In this document: positions 7,753 to 14,327 of the stretch, one piece after another
Layout: every line of letters begins with the position of its first letter
Position numbering within the stretch: position 1 is the stretch's first letter
Source of the DNA: JBCCJA01 sp039045975
GTDB lineage: Bacteria > Planctomycetota > Planctomycetia > Planctomycetales > Planctomycetaceae
Reading direction: 5' to 3'
Assembly: GCA_039045975.1 (NCBI GenBank)
Contig: JBCCJA010000055.1
Coordinates: forward strand, 1 to 25,924
DNA: 25,924 bases
Notes under the pieces: model-generated
What the model saw: only the letters and a program-made list of their open reading frames with translations
The model's database searches: none
What the model was told of the DNA's origin: nothing
Program-made: the position numbers and the translations under genes

Positions 7753-9471
7753 TCAGCCGGAGACCGTCACCGGCGTCAGCACCGTCGCTTCGACGGTCGC
7801 GGCGGAGTCCTGGATCAACGCGGAATCTTGCGGGTCGAGTTCACGCTCGCCTTTGGCCGGACGCGTGACGGTCCACCAGCGTTTCGCGGCCTCAAGATTC
7901 CAGTCGTACGCGTCGTCGCACGCCAGCAGCGCAGAACGTAGTTCCAACGCGCTGGAGTACCGATCCGAGGGCTCCTTCTCCAGACACCGCATGACGACGT
8001 CGGAGAGGTCTCGCGGGACGTCGGCGACCTCGTGCAGCGGTCTCGGCGTTTCCTTGATGTGGGCGAAGGCGGCTTTGACCGCGTTCTGCTCCGGGAAGAC
8101 CGGCCGACCGGCCAGCAGGTAATACGCCGTCGCGCCCAGCGAGTAGATGTCCGACTCGGGGCCGACCTTTTCGCCGACGACCATCTCCGGCGCCGCGTAC
8201 AGTGGCGAGCCGAGCATCGATCCGGCCTGCGTCATGCCCGGGTCTTCGCCGATATCGCGGTGCTTGACGAGCCCGAAGTCGAGCAGCTTCGCGACGTCAT
8301 ACAGCCCGCCCCGCTCGGCGGCGTAGATGTTGCCCGGCTTCACGTCGCGGTGGATCAGGCCGCGGTCGTGCGCCTCTTGGAGCGCCCCGCAGACTTGGGC
8401 GAGCAGGTAGACGACCCGCGACGGCGGGAGCCGCTTCTCTTCGGCGAGCAGGTCCTGCAGGCTCGCGCCGGGCAGGTACTCCATCGCGTAGTAGAACGTG
8501 CCCTCGTCGGTCCGGCCGTAGTCGTACACCTCGACCGTGTTCGGGTGTGACAGACGGGCCGTCGAGCGGACCTCGCTCTCGAACCGCTCGACCGCGGTCG
8601 GCGAGGCGGCGTAATCGGCCCGGACGATCTTCACCGCGCAGGGCCGTTTCAGCAGCCGGTGTTCGGCGAGATAGACCTCGCCCATGCCGCCCTTACCGAG
8701 CTTGCGGACGAGGTTGTACGAGCCCAGCGACTTCGCCTCGAACGCCTCGCGTCGCACCCGCCGCAGCCGCGTCACGCCGTACAACGCGATCGCCGCCGAC
8801 AGCAACAGCGTCAGTATCATCAGTGACAGGCCGTACTCGGCGTACAGCACGTCCCACACAACCCGAGATTTCTGTCCCGCGACCATCGCGGTGATGACCG
8901 GCGTCACCGTCATCGCCGCGATGACGAACCCGGCGCGGCGCGTCCCCGACGGGATCATCACCCCGTACAGCTGCATCAAGATCAGCCAGGGGATGACCGT
9001 CGACGACGGATACGCCTGCGCGAGCCCCGCCGCGGCGGTTTCGCTGCACTCGCAGATGTGCTGCATCTGCTCGAACGAGAAGAAGGTCCCCGGCACGGCG
9101 AAGACGAGGAACTCGAGCCCGTACAACGCCGCGGCCGTCAGCTTCAACGGCGAGTAGACGACCGCCGCCAGGACGACCATCACGACCGTCGTCGCCACGA
9201 ACGCCTCAAAGACCATCGGCCGGGTCATCATCGACACGTCGACGCCCGGCGGGAGGGCCAACGCCCGGATCAGGAACGCGACGAACCCGGCCGCGAGGAT
9301 CGCCGCGGCGACGAACAGGCGGTCGCGGAGCTGGCCTAGCGACTCGGCGTCGAACCGCTCCGAGGTGTCGGCCCCGAGCTTCCGCTTCGTCCCCCGCGAC
9401 GGCGTCGTCGTCGCCTTATCGTCCGGCAAGCCGGCGGGCAGCGTCGGGTCGCCAGACAGGTCGACGGACAT
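7753..9471 (-). CDS. Serine/threonine protein kinase with N-terminal membrane domain
   Basis: 572 residues from the ATG at 9471 (MSVDLSGDP); a farther in-frame start at 9546 is unlikely. About 45 residues of polar tail are followed by five or six hydrophobic helices (about 47-240), then a canonical Hanks-type kinase domain (about 255-530). The glycine loop GKGGMGEV, invariant Lys281 in AVKIV, catalytic HRDVKPGN (Asp376), DFG at Asp398 and the APE block AAPEM are all intact, so it should be active. This inverts the usual PknB order, in which the kinase is N-terminal and the sensor is outside; here the membrane module has no obvious extracellular ligand domain. A short tail with several Ser/Thr follows and might be autophosphorylated. 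No phosphatase or FHA gene is adjacent. Confidence 0.93.
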   Translation of the reverse strand: MSVDLSGDPTLPAGLPDDKATTTPSRGTKRKLGADTSERFDAESLGQLRDRLFVAAAILAAGFVAFLIRALALPPGVDVSMMTRPMVFEAFVATTVVMVVLAAVVYSPLKLTAAALYGLEFLVFAVPGTFFSFEQMQHICECSETAAAGLAQAYPSSTVIPWLILMQLYGVMIPSGTRRAGFVIAAMTVTPVITAMVAGQKSRVVWDVLYAEYGLSLMILTLLLSAAIALYGVTRLRRVRREAFEAKSLGSYNLVRKLGKGGMGEVYLAEHRLLKRPCAVKIVRADYAASPTAVERFESEVRSTARLSHPNTVEVYDYGRTDEGTFYYAMEYLPGASLQDLLAEEKRLPPSRVVYLLAQVCGALQEAHDRGLIHRDVKPGNIYAAERGGLYDVAKLLDFGLVKHRDIGEDPGMTQAGSMLGSPLYAAPEMVVGEKVGPESDIYSLGATAYYLLAGRPVFPEQNAVKAAFAHIKETPRPLHEVADVPRDLSDVVMRCLEKEPSDRYSSALELRSALLACDDAYDWNLEAAKRWWTVTRPAKGERELDPQDSALIQDSAATVEATVLTPVTVSG

Positions 9472-9502
9472 AAGGGGTTCCGGACAAATTCCTCGTGGCG
9501 CG

Positions 9503-9508
9503 AGTATA
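9503..9508 (-). promoter_or_regulatory. Possible -10 box of the kinase gene
   Basis: Read on the minus strand this is TATACT (5 of 6), 31 bp ahead of the kinase ATG. The -35 position is poor. It is the only AT-rich hexamer in the 105 bp gap between the kinase and ogt. Confidence 0.3.
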
Positions 9509-9522
9509 CGGCTTCGGACATC

Positions 9523-9548
9523 GCGTGAGTACGTGATCTGGCTCACGC
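9523..9548. promoter_or_regulatory. Inverted repeat next to the kinase promoter (operator candidate)
   Basis: GCGTGAG and CTCACGC (7 bp each, perfect) are separated by 12 bases and lie just upstream of the putative -10 of the kinase gene, where a repressor or activator dimer would bind. It might instead form a weak hairpin behind ogt, but no T-tract is present. Confidence 0.3.
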
Positions 9549-9576
9549 ATCCGCGATTGCCACAAACTCGCGACCC

Positions 9577-10182
9577 TCACTCAGGGATCCTCCTAACGGC
9601 CCGTAATTCACGTCGGATCACCGATTTCGACGAACCGAACAGGCCCGTGCCGGCCCGCTCGGCTTCCAACAACGCCCGCTTACGCCACATCCCACCGGCA
9701 TATCCGGTCAGAGATCCGTCCGCGCCGACCACCCGATGACACGGAATCAGCAGGGCCAGCGGGTTCGTCGCGTTCGCCCTCCCGACGGCCCGCGCGGCGT
9801 CCGGTCGGCCGACGGCCCGCGCGATCGACGCGTATGACCGCGTCGACCCGGCCGGGATCGCCGCGACAACGTCGAGAACCTCCCGCTGGAACGCGGTCAG
9901 CCGCGGCCGCAGCGGCACAGAGAACGGCGGCGGCGTTCGGCCCGACGCAAGGGCGTCGAAGTAAGCCCCGATTTCGTCCCGAAGGCGCGCGACGAGCGGC
10001 TCGCATGACGCGACCGGCCGAGCTTCCGACCCGTCTAGGAAGCGGAGCCCGGTCACGGCTTCCGAGACGGTCTCGACCCGCATGAATCCGAGCGGCGTTT
10101 CAAAAGTCGCGCTCACTCCTCGATCGAAAGCCCGAGACGTCAGGCGAGGTGTGCTTGCGGTCACAGACGCCTTCTCACTCAC
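9577..10182 (-). CDS. ogt: Methylated-DNA--[protein]-cysteine S-methyltransferase (O6-alkylguanine-DNA alkyltransferase)
   Basis: 201 residues from the GTG at 10182, which overlaps the psd stop (GTGA). The C-terminal DNA-binding/alkyl-transfer domain is typical: FQREVLDVVAAIPAGSTRSYASIARAVGRPDAARAVGRANATNP, then IPCHRVVGADGSLTGYAGG with acceptor Cys148. The N-terminal domain is the short Ogt type, without an Ada regulatory part. It removes O6-alkyl groups from guanine in a single suicidal step. The first 22 residues include TPRLTSRAF, which is encoded by one arm of a long inverted repeat. A GTG at 10116 would skip that part, so the true start may be later. It is the last gene of a three-gene operon. 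Confidence 0.93.
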   Translation of the reverse strand: MSEKASVTASTPRLTSRAFDRGVSATFETPLGFMRVETVSEAVTGLRFLDGSEARPVASCEPLVARLRDEIGAYFDALASGRTPPPFSVPLRPRLTAFQREVLDVVAAIPAGSTRSYASIARAVGRPDAARAVGRANATNPLALLIPCHRVVGADGSLTGYAGGMWRKRALLEAERAGTGLFGSSKSVIRRELRAVRRIPE

Positions 10183-10260
10183 GGGCCACCCGATCCGTCC
10201 GTTCGCGAATCATCGCCACGAGCAGACTCCCCCGACACCTCGCCTGAAGTCTCGGGCTTT
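10127..10260. repeat. Long inverted repeat spanning the psd/ogt junction
   Basis: Arms at 10127-10152 and 10235-10260 match at 25 of 26 positions (left arm begins AAAGCCCGAGAC, ends GGCGAGGTGT) and enclose 82 bases. The left arm lies in the first codons of ogt and the right arm in the last codons of psd. It resembles the scattered AGCCCGAG...CGTCAG...CGAGG palindromic elements I associate with planctomycete intergenic DNA; the family assignment is from memory. On the transcript it could form a strong stem around the ogt start. Confidence 0.85.
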
Positions 10261-10970
10261 AGGACGGATGCTCGCGCGACGACCGTTTCGCCCGCACGCA
10301 CGCGGTCGCCGACCTGCACGACGACCTCGACCGTCGGCGGCAGTTCCAGGACGACCCGGCTGCCGAGCGTGATCATCCCGAACGACGTCCCGGCGTCGGC
10401 CTCGTCGCCCGGCTCGAGTACATTAATCACCCGGCTGGCGAACTTCCCCGCGACCTGCGCGACCGACACCGGCCCGAATCCGGTCTCCAGCCGCGTCTCG
10501 ACCCGCTTATTAATTTTCGAAGCCTCGGCCCGCCGCGCGTCGACGGTGCGGCCGGCGTGACGGACGAGTTCAACGACTTTCGATCGGCACGGCAGTCTTT
10601 GGACGTGGACGTCCAGGAGGGAGAGATAGATGTCGAACCGACAGACTCCGTCCTCTCTGCTTATGCAGACAAGACGGCCGTCCGCAGGTGCCACGACCGC
10701 GTCGTCAAGACGCGGAGGTCGCCGCTCAGGGTCGCGGCTAAAGCCCCAGAGGGCTGCGAAAGGCAGAATGAACACGATCGCGACGCCGCAACCGGCGATC
10801 GTGACCGGCAACAGACGGCCAACTCCAATCGGCCACTCGCCATAAAAATAGAGCGATAAAGCAAAGCCGCCGCTCACCACCAACGGGACCATGCCGAAGC
10901 CGGCGATCCAAATTTTAAAGAAACGCCCGGTCGGCTCGACGCGGAACGGCAACCGCCCCTTTACCGCCAC
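10179..10970 (-). CDS. psd: Phosphatidylserine decarboxylase-related protein
   Basis: 263 residues from the GTG at 10970, chosen because it lies ten bases inside the end of the upstream gene and removes a Gly/Pro-rich extension that merely reads another gene out of frame. Two hydrophobic helices (about 20-42 and 52-75) anchor it, then VVAPADGRL and FDIYLSLLDVHVQRLP begin the catalytic domain. The cleavage site is FGMITLGSRV, where Ser204 should become the pyruvoyl group of the alpha chain. The product converts phosphatidylserine to phosphatidylethanolamine in the inner membrane. Length and LGSRV fit the short bacterial Psd class. The last 26 residues (KPETSGEV onward) are an unusual polar tail encoded in part by an arm of the long inverted repeat; the core ends near residue 236. 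No pssA gene is adjacent. Confidence 0.9.
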   Translation of the reverse strand: MAVKGRLPFRVEPTGRFFKIWIAGFGMVPLVVSGGFALSLYFYGEWPIGVGRLLPVTIAGCGVAIVFILPFAALWGFSRDPERRPPRLDDAVVAPADGRLVCISREDGVCRFDIYLSLLDVHVQRLPCRSKVVELVRHAGRTVDARRAEASKINKRVETRLETGFGPVSVAQVAGKFASRVINVLEPGDEADAGTSFGMITLGSRVVLELPPTVEVVVQVGDRVRAGETVVARASVLKPETSGEVSGESARGDDSRTDGSGGP

Positions 10971-11455
10971 GCGACCGCCCGACGGGCCGCCAGATACGCC
11001 GCCCGCACCCGGCCGACGCGTTCCGGCGTCAGCCACACCCAGGCCATCACCAACAGCGTCGCCCCGCATAGGGCCGTCCAGGTCCGCGGCGGGCCGTCGG
11101 CCGCCAGCGGGCTCAGCCATGCCACGTGCGGCCGCGGATCGATCGGGCCCGGCGAGACCCCGATCACGCCGGCCAGCGGCATCGCGAATCCGCTGACACG
11201 CGTCTCCGGCATCGCCAGCGAATCACGCAATCTCGACGCGTCGGCCGTCAGCCGTTCGCCCTCGACCCGCAACGCGGCGATATGGGCGTCTTGCCGGTCG
11301 GCCTCGTCGGCGAGGCGGGCCCGTTCGACGACGGCCGGGGCGAGCGACACCGCCGCCAGCAGAAGCAGGCCGACAGTCGCGGTCGGCCAGAACGAGCGGG
11401 CCGCGAGCCGACGGTCGTTGTCGTCGCGATGCGTCCGAGTCCTCTCTGTGTGCAT
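10961..11455 (-). CDS. Hypothetical coiled-coil membrane protein
   Basis: 164 residues from the ATG at 11455. A basic N-terminus (HTERTRTHRDDNDRR) precedes a transmembrane helix (about 23-43, TATVGLLLLAAVSLAPAVV). A predicted coiled coil follows (about 43-85: RARLADEADRQDAHIAALRVEGERLTADASRLRDSL), then a Pro/Gly-rich stretch and a second hydrophobic helix (about 127-142, WTALCGATLLVMAWVWL), with a basic tail. The first half is laid out like the FtsB/DivIC septum proteins, but the second helix differs and I do not claim that function. It overlaps psd by 10 bp and heads a three-gene operon with psd and ogt, so a role in the envelope is plausible. GC-rich third positions support it as a real gene. 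Confidence 0.72.
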   Translation of the reverse strand: MHTERTRTHRDDNDRRLAARSFWPTATVGLLLLAAVSLAPAVVERARLADEADRQDAHIAALRVEGERLTADASRLRDSLAMPETRVSGFAMPLAGVIGVSPGPIDPRPHVAWLSPLAADGPPRTWTALCGATLLVMAWVWLTPERVGRVRAAYLAARRAVAWR

Positions 11456-11570
11456 TGCCTCGGACCAAAGGGAGGGAACACATTCACGCCGCTCGGGCGG
11501 CTTCTATCTCGGCACACAGATCAGGCCAAGTGGAACCGCCCCGACGCGCGACATCCGTCCTTCAATCCAT

Positions 11571-11606
11571 CGACCGATCGGCAGGCGATACAGCACCGAT
11601 CGGCCG
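11571..11606 (-). terminator. Hairpin just after nrdR
   Basis: Two CCGATCGG copies (11574-11581 and 11596-11603, each self-palindromic) pair across a 14-base loop, with two more outer pairs past a mismatch. The structure starts 2 bases after the nrdR stop on the minus strand. No T-tract follows, so it may stabilise the 3' end or end transcription only partly. The rest of the 152 bp gap to the next gene shows nothing recognisable. Confidence 0.35.
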
Positions 11607-11607
11607 G

Positions 11608-12063
11608 CTACCGGACGCCCCGCAAGATCGGCGTGAGTTCCTCGACGAAGTCGGCCGCGTCTTTGAACTCGCGATAAACCGACGCGAAACGCACGAACGC
11701 GACGTGGTCGAGACTGCGGAGCGCCTCGAAGACCCGCTCCCCGATGAAACGGCTCGGCACTTCGCGTTCGAACGATTCGAGGATGTCGGCCTCGACGTCG
11801 GTCACGAGCCGGTCGATCTGCTCCTGGCTGATCGGCCGCTTGTAACAGGCCCGTTCCACGCCGACGCGGATCTTGTCGCGGTCGAACGGCACGCGGCTGC
11901 CGTCTTTTTTCACGACCCGCAGGGGCAGCTGTTCGACGCGCTCGTACGTCGTGAACCGCCGGCCGCACTCCAGACACTCCCGCCGGCGGCGGATCGAGTT
12001 GTCTTGGCTGGCGCGCGAATCGATGACCTTCGTGTCGGCGTGTCGGCAGTAGGTGCATTCCAT
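11608..12063 (-). CDS. nrdR: Transcriptional repressor NrdR
   Basis: 151 residues from the ATG at 12063, fixed by GAGGAG six bases upstream; an in-frame start at 12081 lacks this and would add six residues. The N-terminal zinc ribbon has Cys3/Cys6 (CTYC) and Cys31/Cys34 (CLEC), with the basic RRRRECLECGRRFTTYER block that contacts DNA. An ATP-cone domain (about 45-140: LRVVKKDGSRVPFDRDKI onward) senses ATP/dATP. NrdR represses ribonucleotide reductase genes when dATP is high. The length is standard. No nrd gene is in the window, so its targets lie elsewhere. A strong hairpin in its leader (12084-12105) may affect expression. Its promoter probably lies in the AT-rich island at 12197-12232, shared with the divergent small basic gene. 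Confidence 0.96.
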   Translation of the reverse strand: MECTYCRHADTKVIDSRASQDNSIRRRRECLECGRRFTTYERVEQLPLRVVKKDGSRVPFDRDKIRVGVERACYKRPISQEQIDRLVTDVEADILESFEREVPSRFIGERVFEALRSLDHVAFVRFASVYREFKDAADFVEELTPILRGVR

Positions 12064-12083
12064 GACGGACTCCTCGGTCACGG

Positions 12084-12105
12084 TCCCGACGTCCTTACGT
12101 CGGGA
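12084..12105 (-). promoter_or_regulatory. Perfect hairpin in the nrdR leader
   Basis: A perfect 9 bp stem (TCCCGACGT / ACGTCGGGA) with a four-base loop sits 21 bases ahead of the nrdR ATG and 8 bases ahead of its Shine-Dalgarno. It could be a leader RNA element or a DNA operator; as DNA its palindrome would suit a dimeric regulator, possibly NrdR itself, although it does not match the usual NrdR box. Confidence 0.5.
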
Positions 12106-12196
12106 GATCTGTCAGCACCCCCACATCTCGCGGCTCACCAAAGCCGGCAATCACAAGATATCGTGCGCCGGGGCCACGGGCTACGCCGTCATCAGC

Positions 12197-12232
12197 GATT
12201 CCACATGTTTTCCACACGATATTGACACAATC
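12197..12232. promoter_or_regulatory. AT-rich island with DnaA-box-like and TTGACA motifs
   Basis: About 60% A+T in a 70% G+C neighbourhood, between the divergent nrdR and small basic genes. It holds TTTTCCACA at 12208-12216 (8 of 9 to the DnaA box), GATTCCACA at 12197-12205 and a perfect TTGACA at 12222-12227. No TATAAT-like hexamer lies 16-18 bp downstream of TTGACA. A divergent promoter region is the simplest reading. The 292 bp gap (12064-12355) otherwise carries only the leader hairpin and the promoter candidate listed separately. Confidence 0.4.
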
Positions 12233-12276
12233 ACGACGCCCCGCCGGACCCCCGATCGCCCCGCAAACCCGCGAGA

Positions 12277-12303
12277 TTGTTCCGTCCACAGCCAGTCGAT
12301 ATT
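12277..12303 (+). promoter_or_regulatory. Candidate promoter of the small basic protein gene
   Basis: TTGTTC at 12277-12282 and GATATT at 12298-12303, 15 bp apart and about 52 bp ahead of the GTG, form the best sigma-70-like pair near this gene. ATTGTTCC occurs twice (12276 and 12300). Weak match only. Confidence 0.25.
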
Positions 12304-12355
12304 GTTCCCCACCCGTCGCGGCTTGCCGCGTGCCGTCAGACCCCCGAGGTATCCC

Positions 12356-12565
12356 GTGTCGATCGACAAGTCTCTCCGCCGCAAAGGCCGGCTCGTGCGG
12401 ACGCGGAACGTCCTGAAGCGTGGCGAACGGCTGCAGGTGCTCGGCGGGCAAGACCGCTGGACCGAAGAGGACAGCCCCGTCGGCCTGCCGAAGACGCGAA
12501 TCGTCAAAACCGTCGTCGGGAAGAAAAAGAAGAAGCCGAAGAAAGAAGACGACGACAAGAAGTAG
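12356..12565 (+). CDS. Small basic protein of the Planctomycetes/Verrucomicrobia/Chlamydiae type (TIGR04137-like)
   Basis: 69 residues from the GTG at 12356, supported by GAGGT five bases upstream. The sequence opens VSIDKSLRRKGRLVRTRNVLKRGERL, continues RWTEEDSPVGLPKTRIVK and ends in a Lys/Asp tail (GKKKKKPKKEDDDKK). The S-x-D-x-SL start, the RNVLxRxER block, the SPxGLPK block and the KKKK tail match the small basic protein family described from these phyla (TIGR04137). Its function is unknown; the charge suggests RNA or ribosome binding. It is followed by a hairpin and then the GH3-like gene 87 bp on. Lys codons are kept despite the high GC, a sign of selection. It is a useful phylogenetic marker for the window. 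Confidence 0.9.
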   Translation: MSIDKSLRRKGRLVRTRNVLKRGERLQVLGGQDRWTEEDSPVGLPKTRIVKTVVGKKKKKPKKEDDDKK

Positions 12566-12576
12566 ACGCGTCGTCT

Positions 12577-12591
12577 GCGGGCGACGCCCGC
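12577..12591 (+). terminator. Hairpin after the small basic protein gene
   Basis: GCGGGC and GCCCGC pair around a three-base loop 11 bases after the stop codon. It has no T-tract, so it may be a 3'-end stabiliser or weak terminator. A second imperfect stem (TTCGGTCC / GGTCCGAA, 7 of 8) lies at about 12610-12634. Confidence 0.35.
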
Positions 12592-12652
12592 GGGTGCCCG
12601 GCCGCACTGTTCGGTCCGGACCTGACGGTCCGAACCCCTCGACGGCCGCACC

Positions 12653-14299
12653 ATGTTCTGGGCGCGACACCTGCGAAACACCCTCGGCGTGTTCCCGCGG
12701 TCCGCGGCCCGACGCTTCGCCGCCCGCTACGTCCGCGAAGCGTCCGACAGCCGGGCGGCGGCCGCCCGGACGCTCCACAGGCTCATCGACCTGAACGGCG
12801 ACGCCCGCCGTTGGCGACGACTGAAGACCGAGACGCTCCGGGTCCCCGCCGATCTGCGTCGGCTGCCGGTCACAACCTACGAGGACTATCGAGACGACGT
12901 CGCGGCCGAGACCCGCGGCGAACGCGGCACGCTACTCGGCGTCGACAACCCACCACTGATGTTCTCCCGCAGCAGCGGCACGACCGGCGAGCCGAAGCTG
13001 ATCCCGGTCACGCGGGCCTTCGTCGACGACTACCGCCGCGGCTGGCGGGTGTGGGGCATCGGCGCGATCGACGACCACCCGGGCATCTCGCTCGGGACGA
13101 TCATGCAGCTCACCAGCGATCACGCCGCGGAGCGGACGCCGGCGGGCATCCCGGTCGGCCAGATCAGCGGACTCGTCGCCGCGATGCAGGGCCCCGTCAT
13201 CCGCTCGATGATGACGCTCCCGCCCGGACTCGCGAAGGTCGCCGACCCGGACGAGAAGCTGGCCCTCACGGTCCGGCTCGCCGCGGCCGACCGACACGTT
13301 CGACTGATCGCGACCGCCAACCCGGGCACGCTGACCCGACTCGCGAAAGCGATCGCCGACGACGCCGCGGGGATCGTCCGCGGGCTGCGGGACGGGTTCC
13401 GCACTGCAGGCATCGGGCTGCGTCCCCGTCCTCGCCGGGCACGACAACTCGACAGGGCCCTCGAACGTGGCGGCACGCTGACGCCGCGCGACCTCTGGCC
13501 CGACCTCGCATTACTCGGCGTCTGGACCGGCGGGTGTGCCGCCCTCTACCGACCGCTGCTCGAACGCGACTACGCCCCGCCGGCCGTCCGCGACCACGGG
13601 CTGCACGCCAGCGAGGGCCGCATGACGATCCCGCTCGCCTCCGGCAAGCCGGCCGGCCTGCTCGACGTGCACGCCCACGTGTTCGAGTTCATCCCCGTCG
13701 CCGAACACGGCTCGGCCGCGCCGATCGTCTTAGCCCCCGACGAGCTCGAAGCGGGCGGCGAGTATTTCATCCTGCTGACGACCTCCTCCGGCTTCGTCCG
13801 CTACGACATCGGCGACGTCGTCCGCTGCGTCGGCTTCCGCGGCACGACGCCGCTGCTCGAGTTCCTGCACAAAGGGCAGCACGTCTTCAGTTTCACGGGC
13901 GAGAAGGTCACCGAGTCGCAGGTCGCCCGGGCCGCCGCCGACGTCGTCGAGAAACTGAACGTGGCCCCGGCCCGTTTCGTCGTCGTCCCGGAATGGGGTG
14001 AGCCGCCGCGGTACCGCCTGCTGTCAGACGACACCGACCGCACGTCGGCCGCGACGCGGGCCGCCGCGTTCGAGAAAGCGCTCCGATCCCTCAACCCGGA
14101 ATACGACGAAAAGCGGGCGACCGGCCGCCTGAGGCCGCTCGCGGCAGCGCCGGTCGGCCCGGACGGTTGGCCGACCGTCGAGACCTTAATTCAACAGACG
14201 TCCGAGACGCCGGCGGAGCAAAGAAAGCCGCGGGCCCTACTTTCGGACCAGTCGTTCCTCGAACGCCTAAACCGGCCGACCGAACCGGTCGCGGCGTGA
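12653..14299 (+). CDS. GH3 auxin-responsive promoter family (acyl-adenylating) protein
   Basis: 548 residues from the ATG at 12653. The GH3 family belongs to the ANL adenylating superfamily. Visible blocks: an N-terminal helical region with WRRLKTETLRVPADLRRLPVTTYEDYRDDV, the ATP-binding SSGTTGEPK (107-115), then RMTIPL and, past residue 370, GEYFILLTTSSGFVRYDIGDVVRCVGF with Tyr384-Asp385-Ile386-Gly387-Asp388, and FTGEKVTESQV. These are the three motifs typical of GH3 enzymes, which in plants join amino acids to jasmonate or auxin. Bacterial members are common in planctomycetes, Bacteroidetes and myxobacteria, and their substrates are unknown. The protein is full length with no apparent defect. 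Convergent to nadD, 28 bp apart. Confidence 0.9.
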   Translation: MFWARHLRNTLGVFPRSAARRFAARYVREASDSRAAAARTLHRLIDLNGDARRWRRLKTETLRVPADLRRLPVTTYEDYRDDVAAETRGERGTLLGVDNPPLMFSRSSGTTGEPKLIPVTRAFVDDYRRGWRVWGIGAIDDHPGISLGTIMQLTSDHAAERTPAGIPVGQISGLVAAMQGPVIRSMMTLPPGLAKVADPDEKLALTVRLAAADRHVRLIATANPGTLTRLAKAIADDAAGIVRGLRDGFRTAGIGLRPRPRRARQLDRALERGGTLTPRDLWPDLALLGVWTGGCAALYRPLLERDYAPPAVRDHGLHASEGRMTIPLASGKPAGLLDVHAHVFEFIPVAEHGSAAPIVLAPDELEAGGEYFILLTTSSGFVRYDIGDVVRCVGFRGTTPLLEFLHKGQHVFSFTGEKVTESQVARAAADVVEKLNVAPARFVVVPEWGEPPRYRLLSDDTDRTSAATRAAAFEKALRSLNPEYDEKRATGRLRPLAAAPVGPDGWPTVETLIQQTSETPAEQRKPRALLSDQSFLERLNRPTEPVAA

Positions 14300-14327
14300 T
14301 GTGCCCTTCACCTCGCCTACGGAAGAC

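Noticed and set aside
11455..11607. A small gene in the gap between nrdR and the coiled-coil gene
   Set aside because: The open frames there are short, lack ribosome-binding sites and lose the codon bias of neighbours.
12211..12232. A possible NrdR box near ACACGATATTGACACAAT
   Set aside because: It keeps only half of the known palindrome (ACAC...ATAT...GTGT) and has no partner box about 31 bp away.
12064..12355. A replication origin at the DnaA-box-like motifs
   Set aside because: Only one motif is close to the consensus, there is no dnaA/dnaN neighbour and no array of boxes.
12277..14001. A 574-codon open frame overlapping the small basic and GH3 genes
   Set aside because: Same strand, other frame; Arg/Pro-rich translation with no motif, while the GH3 frame has complete family motifs.
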